A stretch of 31,117 bases of DNA from Chlamydomonas sphaeroides (lineage: Eukaryota; Chlorophyta; Chlorophyceae; Chlamydomonadales; Chlamydomonadaceae). A program made the position numbers and the translations under genes. Positions 11,821-20,528 of the stretch are shown here, piece by piece. Where the stretch lies: NCBI GenBank assembly GCA_001662425.1, contig BDDC01000918.1, forward strand, positions 1 through 31,117, written 5' to 3'. The notes under the pieces were generated by a model. That model made no database searches. It worked only from the letters and a program-made list of their open reading frames with translations, and was not told the origin of the DNA. Positions within the stretch are counted from its first letter, which is position 1. The number at the start of each line of letters is the position of its first letter.

Positions 11821-14800
11821 ATGGACGATTCTTGGGGATTGATATGCAGCCGCGTCCGAGCAGACTGCCGACGACAAGTTGACCGTCGCCGACGAGCATG
11901 CGCGCTTGCCAGCCCGGCGCTCCTGCTTCTATGCGCGCTATCCATCTCAAGCGTTGGGCATTTGACTGCGGGTGAGTTCCTTGCGCAAGTACTAGTAGTC
12001 CGCACTGCTACCGCCCTGCACCTACCATGAACCTGCCGTTCCCCCCCCCCCCCCCCCCCCTCCCCNNNNNNNNNNNNNNNNNNNNNNNNNNNNNNNNNNN
12101 NNNNNNNNNNNNNNNNNNNNNNNNNNNNNNNNNNNNNNNNNNNNNNNNNNNNNNNNNNNNNNNNNNNNNNNNNNNNNNNNNNNNNNNNNNNNNNNNNNNN
12201 NNNNNNNNNNNNNNNNNNNNNNNNNNNNNNNNNNNNNNNNNNNNNNNNNNNNNNNNNNNNNNNNNNNNNNNNNNNNNNNNNNNNNNNNNNNNNNNNNNNN
12301 NNNNNNNNNNNNNNNNNNNNNNNNNNNNNNNNNNNNNNNNNNNNNNNNNNNNNNNNNNNNNNNNNNNNNNNNNNNNNNNNNNNNNNNNNNNNNNNNNNNN
12401 NNNNNNNNNNNNNNNNNNNNNNNNNTTCCTCCTCCGCCCCCTCCACCGCCACCACCACCACCACCACCACCCCCTCCGCCGCGGATGCCGCTGGAGGCCA
12501 CCCCTCCGGGAGACTTGATCCCCTCGGCGAGCCCGCCGCGCCACAGCCCCAGGCCCGCGCCGCGCATGGGAGACCTGCGCATTGTGCGGGGGCCATCCCG
12601 TTCCGAGGGGCAGCTGCAGGTGGGCAGTCCTACGCCTGACGCCGTGGCTGGTAGCATCAACGCGCTCACAGCGCCCCAGGGCCGCGGGCTCATGCCCACC
12701 TATGACAAGCGGCCGCGTGTGTTTCACCTTGTGCATGGGTCCGCATGACAGACACCTGCTACGAGGTTCCTCGTTTTCAGTTTCCTTTCGGCGCCGCCCC
12801 CCGCCTGGCCCCGCCTCGTGTTGCCCTCACAAGGTTTTCTACAATGAGAAATGGGGCTCCATCTGCGATGACTTCTTCGAGACCAAGGCCGCAACGGTGG
12901 CGTGAGTACCGGGGCCGCGGCGGCGAGCATAGGCACACAGCTCCAGGTGTCAAGCCCAAGGCCCATGATAACCGCGGCGGTCGCGATGGGGTCCATCGAG
13001 CTTTTTTCTCGGCATCCTTGCTGCATGCATTTATTGCTTGTCCTCCATCGTAATGCAGGTGCCGGCAGCTGGGCTATGCGCGGGGCGAGCCCCTGCACGG
13101 GTCGCCTTTCTTCAACGCATCCGCATCCGTGCCTATCTGGCTGGTGAGGGGTTCTGTACAATCTCCATGTAGACGGCGAGCACGGCGCACGGGTGTTGCA
13201 TGGTGCCAGACCTGTTGATGACCCCATGTGAACGGCTTACCCTTCCAACAGGATAATGTGCAGTGCCTCGGACACGAGCAGGTGAGCAGCGAGGGCGCCG
13301 CAGCTGCAGCGGGCTCCCCGACTGCGCTCCGACTGGCGCTCCGCGCCACCAGCCGTGCTGCGCCCATGACGCCGGCGGTGCCGCCCCCATGACTGCAGCG
13401 GCTGTGGGACTGCGACGCCAGCAAGCCGCGGAGCACACCGTACCACAATTGCGATCACTCGGGTGCGTACCACGAGCGCGGCACGAGCAGCTGCTGCTGG
13501 GCGGGTGGGACTACACCATTGGCCTTGGCGAATGCGCGCTGCCCGAATGTGCCCAACACCCCACAGAGGATATCGCGGTCCGGTGTCACGGTAAGCTTGA
13601 CTTGGTCAGGCTGATTTGTTTGATGCTGGGCTTGCACATACCATAGCCATATGCGACATTTTGCATGGGAGCGAGCGACACATTAATCCGAGCCATCGCG
13701 GCATTGCCCTTGCAGAGGCCTCGCCACCGCTGCCGCCGCCCTCCCCGCCGCCGCCATCACGCGCGCCGATGCTGCCAGGTACGCGCTGCACCCCATCCTT
13801 GCACCCGCCCTCTCCACATCGGGCCCCAGGCGGCAACCCGCCGCACCTAGCTCATTGCATATCCTTGCGCGTGACCCTTGTTCCTCTTCCTTGACTGCGA
13901 CGGCCCCGCCCCTCATTACGTGCCCCTAGCCTCCACAAGGCCGACCGCATGCGCGTGGCCTTGAGCGACTCGCATCCCCCGCCTACGCATGACCTCCAAA
14001 TGCCTTGGCCTAAACTCGGCCTGGCCTGCGCCCCATTCACCTGTCACCCCAGATGGCACCCTGCGCCTGATCAACAGCAACGACTCGCGCGTGGGGCTGG
14101 TGCAGGTGTCGATGGGGGGCCACTGGGGCGTCATGTGTGAGGCCAGCTGGACCCTCGCCACCGCCATCGTGGTGTGCCGCCAGCTTGGCATGACCGGAGG
14201 TGCGGCCGGGAGCTGCGGGCTCCAGCGCTGGGGCACAGGTCCTAGCGTCCGCTAAACGCTTGCCTTGGCGCCAAAGCATCTCACGGCCAGCAGGTCCCGG
14301 AGCTGAGTGCAGCAACGCATGGTACCATGCCTCTCGCAGGTTCGCAGGTCTATGCGCGGCAGTACGGCACGCGGGTCCCGCCTGTTGACCCCATCCTGCT
14401 AAAGAACCTGACCTGGTGAGCTCACCCTGCTACTAGTCTGGCGTGCTTTCGGCCGGCCCGCCCAACGCTCCGCGGGCTCCTGAGCCTGCGCTAGTCTCCG
14501 GGGCAGACGCCCCACGCCCAGCAATAACCGTGCCCTGCGCCCGCAATTCGGCCCCCTTTTACCGCAGCACTGGCTCGGAAGCCCGGCTGACGGACTGCCA
14601 TTACGACGCGCTGGAGGAGGACGACTGCTGGCCCTACGTGGGCGCAGCCGTGATGTGCGATGTGGAGGACGGCGCGCTGCGGCTGGCCAACGGCACCGAC
14701 AGCGCGGGCCGCCTGGAGGTGCTACACAATGGAGCCTGGGTGAGCCTGGCACCTGCGGGGCCGTGCCGGTCTGGACGAAGCTGCTGCGGCTGCTGCCGGG

Positions 14801-15760
14801 GGCTGCGTGGCGGGCTGGCGGCGGGCATGTGGGTCGGCCGGGCTGATTGTTTCTTTGCCGTGTCCGTTTTGTGTGCGCTGCCTAGGGCTCGGTGTGCTCG
14901 GAAGGCTTCGGAGCCAAGGAGGCCGGTGTGGCGTGCAGGTGCGCGCGGAGTTGGCATTGGGAGGCGCTGCGCTGGCCGCCTTGGCTGTGCCATTAGCTGA
15001 CGCTGGCGAGCGCCGCTCCACAGGCAGCTGGGCTTCCAGGGTGGCGCAGTGTCGGAGCAGTTGAATTTCGGCGCGGGTGTCGGCGACATCTGGATTGGTG
15101 AGTGCTCTCGCAGTATCTATAGTACTACCTGCTGGTCGGTAGACCCGGTTTCCTCGTTACGGCACCCACCACAGCAGGGGTCCCTGATCAGGCACCCTGT
15201 CGTTTGGCTGCTCGCTGCCCCATCCACTCACTGCGCATCCATCCCTCCTTCCAGGTGGCGCGGTGTGCCGGGGAAATGAGAGCCGGCTCGCCGACTGCTC
15301 CTTTATGTCCTGGGGTAGGACAGCCTGCACGCACTTCGACGACGTCGCCGTATCGTGCTACGGTGACCAGAGTGAGTTGCAGGGCCGGAGCACATCATGC
15401 GTTTTGTAGGGGGGGTCTCTGCGGCAGAACCTACAGTAAGCATGGCATGTGTCATGGACCGCGCAAACTCCGACGCGGGGCCGAACATAACTGCCACCCT
15501 GTTTTCACACCGCCACAGGTCCGGTGCCACCCGAGCCAATGCCGTCGCCGTCTCCTATGCCCACGGGGCCGCCGCCCAGCCGGCCGTCCTACCCCGGGCC
15601 CCGTGCATCGCCGCCCTTCTGGTCCGGGCCGGGGTACTACGGCGCAGGCTATTACGGCACACCTCCGCACACGCCGGGGCCATCCTACGCAATTCCGCCC
15701 TACGGGGGCGGGGGTCCGCCGGCGTACGGCGGATCTCCTGCGTACCCCCAGAGCCACTAA
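11821..15760 (+). CDS. Secreted proline-rich protein with three SRCR domains (interrupted by sequence gap)
   Basis: A probable extracellular or cell-surface protein. Exon 1 (11821-11971) encodes a basic N-terminus (RRRRACALA) and a hydrophobic core (SPALLLLCALSISSVGHLTA), a signal peptide or anchor. After the N run come exons (12428)-12619, 12834-12901, 13059-13143, 13252-13281, 13399-13462, 13567-13590, 13716-13778, 14053-14199, 14340-14415, 14568-14739, 14886-14938, 15024-15097, 15255-15371 and 15519-15760: 468 residues with closed phases. A polyproline stretch leads into SRCR1 (GDLRIVRG...WGSICDD...CRQLG...DNVQCLGHE...HNCDHS). A Pro-rich linker follows, then SRCR2 (DGTLRLI...WGVMCEASW...CRQLGM...NLTCTGSEARLTDC) and SRCR3 (DGALRLANG...WGSVCSEGF...CRQLGF...CRGNESRLADC). 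Each domain shows six cysteines in the group A pattern. The tail is rich in Pro, Gly and Tyr, with no visible membrane segment. Joining exon 1 to the rest is an inference across the gap. Confidence 0.88.
12041..12065. repeat. Poly-C tract at the gap edge
   Basis: Twenty consecutive C followed by TCCCC run straight into the undetermined bases. The other side of the gap resumes with CCN-rich sequence encoding polyproline. The tract is therefore probably the edge of a C-rich proline-coding or intronic repeat that sequencing or assembly failed to resolve. The true length of the C run is doubtful. Confidence 0.8.
12066..12425. other. Assembly gap (360 N)
   Basis: Undetermined bases inside the SRCR gene, between signal-peptide exon 1 and the polyproline part before SRCR1. 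The gap hides at least one splice acceptor and an unknown number of proline codons, and could hide whole exons. Its stated length may be an estimate. Confidence 0.99.
12428..12484 (+). repeat. Polyproline-coding CCN repeat
   Basis: About 18 consecutive proline codons (CCT, CCG, CCC, and a run of seven CCA) immediately precede the residues RMPLEATPPG before SRCR1. In chlorophyte wall and surface proteins such tracts are substrates for prolyl hydroxylation and O-glycosylation (known of hydroxyproline-rich glycoproteins; applied here by inference). Confidence 0.85.
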
Positions 15761-16130
15761 TAAGGCGTGGCGATGCAGGGAGGGGGTACAGGACTGGGTG
15801 CTGCCAGGATGTGGGTCATGACCGCGTCGCAGATGTTTAGTCCGAGAATTGGCATGTGGGCCAAGAGCGATTGGTTACTAGGTAGGTATTTTGAGGTTTG
15901 ACAGAACAAAATTTATGGGTGGGTAGCAGGCAGCTGTGCAGGAGCGCGTGCGGGGATGGGCTGTGAGCATGATGACGCGGCGCACGGCTGCCAACGTTTG
16001 ACGTAGCAGGCAGCAGCACGAGCCACCATGTTGGTCGTGTGCTGGGCCCTTGCAGGCTTACATGTGACATTGATTTTGGGCACCCTATGCTAGGACGCCT
16101 CGGAGCAGTGATTGTAAGCAGGAGGGGCGC
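15761..16130 (+). other. 3' UTR of the SRCR gene
   Basis: Sequence between the TAA stop and the first strong poly(A) signal. It contains no open frame of note. The likely cleavage site is 10-20 bases after the TGTAA at 16113. Confidence 0.65.
16113..16117 (+). terminator. TGTAA polyadenylation signal (SRCR gene)
   Basis: TGTAA is the canonical poly(A) signal of Chlamydomonas and relatives. It lies about 350 bases after the SRCR stop codon, a usual 3' UTR length for these algae. A second, animal-type AATAAA occurs at about 16210 and is less likely to be used. Confidence 0.65.
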
Positions 16131-17624
16131 GGATCCCCCGATTTGTTGGTGTTCTTTGTTGACTGGGATACCATTTGTCAGTCGCCCAGCGTGCAGCTGA
16201 CCTGCACTCAATAAAACAACGCTGGCGCGTCGGCGGCTGTGAGAGTTCTGCCCAGGTTGGTGGTAGAGGGCAGCAGGGGGTTCACGCGGATACCACTCGG
16301 CGGCAGGGCTGTCCCAGCAAGCACCACCTCGGGGGGATGACGTCTCCCTTCAGACCAACTTTAACTAGAACGCCACCTTGATCTAATCCCGGCCGCCCTG
16401 CACGCGCGCCCGCACCGCCAACACCCGCAGCTGCCGGGAGTGACCGGCCGCGCGCTGGCCCAGGTGTGTGCATTAGGTGCGTGATGCCGCTGACCAGCGG
16501 GGAGGGGAGGGTCAGGGGAGCTGCTCGGCGAAGGTTGGGAGTCGCGTAGCAGCCGACCAGCCGTACTTTGGTGCTAGCGCGAGGCCGGGGGGCGGGGGCC
16601 GTGGGCGGGGGCCCTGCCATATTCTTAGCATTCAAGCGTGGGGCCACCTTGTCAGCGGCTGTACAGGATTGATCCTCAACACCCTTTCGTGTGGTCCAGC
16701 TGGCCGCGCGAATTTGCGCATGCCAAGTTGCCAACTACAGACTCTCTACAGAGGGCTCGAGCGGCCGTCGCGGCGGTAAGCTGATTTTTGCACTTGAGGG
16801 GAGATGCACATGCATATGACGATTCACAGAGTTGAAGTTTGACAACAGATAGTATGTTATGAAGACTGGGCGCCGATTGTGCAGGTACATACAGACCCAG
16901 CCCACGAAACCCCGTGTGGTACCCGCGTGAGCGCATTGCCGGCGTTCGCAACCCCCACCACCGGCGGCCAGGAGGCTTGTTGTGGACTGCATAATACGAT
17001 TGCTGCTTTTGCCAGCCCCTCTGAAGCCTGGCTTGCCACACTGGCGTGTCGCTTGCAAACGAGCCGTGGCGAGAAGACAACTCGCGCAAGGGGTTCGTGC
17101 CTACCTCAGGGTGCCTCTTCCAAGCACTCAGGTAGGAACTTTGCAACTGTAAGGTTTGGTTCAAGCTCCACGACGTGATGAGTGAGGGCCTCAAGCAACG
17201 GTCGTACGCTTTCCGCGCAGCTGCGGAACGTCACAAGATGTTGCGGTTTCTGGCTGAGAGTATAAGCTTATGTCACAGGATTAACAAGGCGCAGCCCCGC
17301 GTAATCCCGCCCGCCGCTTAGCGAAGACGGGTGTCCGCCGGTACAGCTTACGGTACCCTGCGCCAATCCGCTACTGAAGACCTGGCCCACTTGCGAGCGA
17401 ATAGTTCAGCATACGCCTATACTCCTGTTAGCTTACACTCCTGTGCGTAAGCCTACGTAGTCTCCGATACGCTTCCTCTTCTCCGGAAAGCGAGAATTGC
17501 GTGCCGAGACTTGAACGAGACACCGCGACGACCTGCCGCTCTCCGCATAGCCGCAAGCAGCGCCGGGCTAGCAACGAACAACGTCGCTTGACAAGCCCCT
17601 GCTCGAACCATCGAAGCTTGAGCC
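16131..17624. other. Intergenic region between SRCR gene and prolyl 4-hydroxylase
   Basis: About 1.5 kb with no supported gene on either strand. Long open frames here lack splice-consistent neighbours and recognisable motifs. The final few hundred bases should contain the promoter and 5' UTR of the prolyl 4-hydroxylase. An AT-containing stretch GTATAAGCTTATG near 17260 is a weak TATA candidate. A G-run-rich patch lies at about 16580-16615. Confidence 0.6.
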
Positions 17625-19918
17625 ATGGATGAGCGGCCGCACTTGGGCCTGCATCACGTATCACACCACCACCCGTCACATGTCATCCACCACGCTCCAC
17701 ATGCGCCGACAGCAACGGCGCCGGCCGGCAGCGTGCCGGTGACTGTTGCCGCATCGCCACTTGCAGCTCAAGGCCTGCACGGACACCCGGCCCCCGCCAC
17801 CTTCCTCGAGCGCGTGTCGCGCAAGGCTTCGCGCACGCTTGTTCGGGTTCCCAACGTCCCCGGTCTTCTCGCCGTGGCTTTGTGTTCAGTCGCATTCTGG
17901 TTTGGGCGCGTCAGCCTGAGCGGAGCTCTCCTACCGGAGCCCTCGGGTCCCACGCTACAAACGGTAAGCACGCCCGGCCACCCCACACCAAATCTTAACC
18001 TCTCCGGCTCCAGCCCACACCAAATCTTAACCTCTCCGGCTCCAGCATACATCTCTGAGCACCACGCCCGCGCTCCAACCATCACGCGCCTGCCATCCCA
18101 ACCTCACCATCACATCCTGCAGGGCGTCGCGTCCGTCTCGTCCACACAGCGCCGCACACTGCAAGAAAAGTCGGCTTCTGCGGTGCGCCTCATTGGCATC
18201 GCCGGCTCGGCGGACGTCAAGTGCCAGCAAGCAGCCGCGGCTGCCGCCACAGCTACCGCGGCGGCGGCGCTCGACCCCTACGACCTGCCCTCCTTTGAAT
18301 CCATTGTGTCCAAGGCGCTGGAGGCCAAGAAGCCGCACATGACGCCGGGCGAGTCCGGGGAAGCCTTCTACCGCGTGGTGCCCTTCCAGGTGCGTGCGCC
18401 GTCATGAGCGGCTGTCGCGTTGCCATGTCTGCCTTCGTCAGAACACGTTGGTATGCGGGCGCTCGAGACCAGCCCATGCCGCGCGTGCCGCGCCGTGGCG
18501 CGCGCCAGGCAGCCCCGGCCGCAAGGCCTGACCCCTGCGCACGCACCTTGCTCGCGCGCCTCGCCCGCCGCAGATCCTGTCCTGGTACCCCCGCATCGTG
18601 GTGTACCCCAACTTTATCGACAAGGCTCGCCGTGACGAGATCATCGCCACGGCCTCCAAGTTCATGTATCCCTCAGGCCTGGCCTACCGCCCCGGCGAGC
18701 AGGTGCGCCGCCGCGGGTGCTGCCGGGGCTGCGTATGGGGCAGGTCCCCGGAAGCAGTACAGCAGCTGGCCCTGCGCAGCCGCTGCCATGGCCAACGGGG
18801 CCGGGCACGAAGGCGACGCTGATCGGCTTCACCGTTGCGACATCGCCAGGCAGAACTGGCCAGCGTGTGCCCACCCTCCCTGCGCCGCACCTCCCCGTAC
18901 CGCACCCCTCACCCATGGCCAGGTGGAGGCGGACCAGCAGGTGCGCACCAGCAAGGGCACCTTCCTGGGAGGCGAGGCCACGCCAGCACTGGCGTGGCTG
19001 GAAGAGAAGATTGCGGCTGTGACAATGCTGCCCAAGGTGCGCGGGGCTCGTCGTGGGTGGGCGGGGCAGATTGGAGGGCTAGCGGGAGTGGATAGAAAGG
19101 CGCAGACGGAGCACAACGGTCTCGGAGGCCAGCTTACCTTGGGATTGCTCAACGGCGGGTTCGGGGTTTCATGTTCAGGCGCTTACTGGCTGCGTCGGTG
19201 TGGTGTTGCTGCGCAGGGCAACGGCGAGTTCTTCAACATTCTAAACTACAAGTACTCGCAGCACTACGATTCACACATGGACAGCTTTGACCCCAAGGGT
19301 GAGCATGGCCCGGTTCGGCGCCGACCCACATGGGATGAAGGGAACAGGGCCCTCTGGAGCACACTAACAGCGGCTGGCGGCCACCACCTGGATGGCTCTT
19401 CCCTGACGGCGTCTGCCCCTTCGCCCCTCGGTCCCTGGCCCGCAGAGTACGGGCCTCAGTACTCGCAGCGCATCGCCACCATCATCACTGTGCTGTCGGA
19501 CGAGGGCCTGGTGGGCGGCGAGACTGTATTCAAGCGCGAGGGCATGAAGAGTGAGTGCGCGGCCGTGCCGTGTCTGTCTGCGCCTGCGTGCTGCTGGCTA
19601 CGGGGACCTCCCCAGCCGCCAGCGCGTTGCCTTGATTCGAGTGGAATCATGCAAACCCCGCCCTGACCACGGTCGCACCACCCTATCCCATCCCCAACTC
19701 CCAAAGACCTGGACAAGCCCATCACGAATTGGACCGACTGCGATGCGGACGGTGGCCTCAAGTACAAGCCTCGCGCGGGTGACGCTGTCGTGTTTTGGAG
19801 CGCGCTGCCCGACGGCGAGCTGGACGGCCACTCGCTGCACGGCAGCTGCCCGGTTGTGTCCGGCACGAAGTGGGTGGCGGTAAAGTGGGTGCGCAACAAG
19901 GGCGCCTACAACAAATAG
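17625..19918 (+). CDS. Membrane-anchored prolyl 4-hydroxylase (2-oxoglutarate/Fe(II) dioxygenase), 7 exons
   Basis: Hydroxylates peptidyl proline to 4-hydroxyproline using O2, 2-oxoglutarate, Fe(II) and ascorbate, normally in the ER/Golgi on cell-wall hydroxyproline-rich proteins. Exons are 17625-17963, 18123-18389, 18574-18702, 18923-19036, 19217-19298, 19446-19550 and 19707-19918: 415 residues with phases closing. A His-rich N-terminal tail (10 His in residues 6-26) precedes one hydrophobic segment (about 80-97), a type II signal anchor. The catalytic domain begins around ILSWYPRIVVYPNF (203 on). Motifs are RTSKGTFL (exon 4), YSQHYDSHMD with iron ligands His303 and Asp305, and HSLHGSCPVVSGTKW with the third ligand His390 and 2-oxoglutarate-binding Lys400. 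The His-to-Lys spacing of ten matches the family. Intron 1 (159 bases) is a multiple of three without an in-frame stop, so its retention would still yield protein. Confidence 0.95.
17982..18045 (+). repeat. Perfect 32-bp tandem duplication in intron 1 of the prolyl 4-hydroxylase gene
   Basis: Two identical 32-base units at 17982-18013 and 18014-18045, each beginning CCCACACC and ending GGCTCCAG. Each copy therefore ends with a pyrimidine-rich stretch plus CAG, resembling a splice acceptor. The acceptor that keeps the protein frame is a later one, at 18120-18122. Identity of the copies implies a recent duplication. Confidence 0.95.
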
Positions 19919-20528
19919 ACCAGCGCGCGTCGCACGGGGTTTGGGGCGGTGAGCTGGACGGACGAAGACCTGGTGAGGGGTCTTGCTTGTTTCCATAAAC
20001 GTGCGCAATATGCGATTAGTGATACTGTTGCTAGCAATTAATATCCGGCGAAGACCGGTTAGCAATAAGTAGGGCTGGTGGAACGCGTGGCCGAGAGCTG
20101 GAAGAACTGCTGCGGGGGACGTTGTACCAGGCGGCTTATCGCACGCGGAATAGCCAAGCCGCGTTGTGACTGCAATATGGGGCTTATGTGCTATTGAACA
20201 AGGCTGCAGGGTGCCGGATGCGTTGCGCAGGGTTGGTGCAGGGATGGGATCAGTCTGGATGAGGTGGGGGCAAGCGTGCCAGTGTATGGGCAAAATTGCC
20301 CATCACTTGAGCCCTTGCAATTGTCAAGTACATGTGACGTGAAACTTGCTACAGCAATTGCTTCACTGTCAGAAGACGACACGCAGCGACGACACACGAT
20401 CTCTCCGCATAACCCTGCCGGCGTGCTTTGGTTACCAGCTGCTTTAGCCTTATATCTTGAGATTGAGAGTGAAGAATCGCAGACTATTGACCAGCCCCGG
20501 CGTGCTGTAACTAGTTGCGGACATCGCC
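19919..20528. other. Prolyl 4-hydroxylase 3' UTR and p44 promoter region
   Basis: About 610 bases between the TAG stop and the next ATG, with no gene seen. The only TGTAA on the plus strand is at 20506-20510, just 19 bases before the p44 start codon. It is an awkward poly(A) signal for the upstream gene; an unrecognised variant signal nearer 19990 (ATAAAC) is an alternative. CCTTATATCTTGAG near 20450 is a possible TATA-like element for the p44 gene. Confidence 0.5.

Noticed and set aside
12027..12065. ATG followed by poly-C, read as a proline-rich start MNLPFPPPP
   Set aside because: A homopolymer beside a gap gives an unreliable frame. The exon with a convincing signal-peptide core starts at 11821 and ends at a good donor at 11972.
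13463..13566. Extra SRCR coding sequence (GECALPECAQHPTEDIAV frame) upstream of the short exon 13567-13590
   Set aside because: No acceptor upstream of it is in phase with exon end 13462. Direct joining gives the standard SRCR pattern HNCDHSGEDIAVRC with six cysteines.
16676..17194. Long minus-strand open frame of 172 codons
   Set aside because: GC-rich algal DNA yields many such frames. It has no recognisable motif, no splice-consistent partner exon and no convincing start context.
18046..18122. Exon 2 of the prolyl 4-hydroxylase starting right after the second 32-bp copy
   Set aside because: That acceptor is out of phase with exon 1, whereas the CAG at 18120-18122 joins in phase.
20506..20510. 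TGTAA as the poly(A) signal of the prolyl 4-hydroxylase gene
   Set aside because: It is only 19 bases before the p44 start codon, which would leave almost no room for the p44 promoter and 5' UTR. It is kept only as a possibility.
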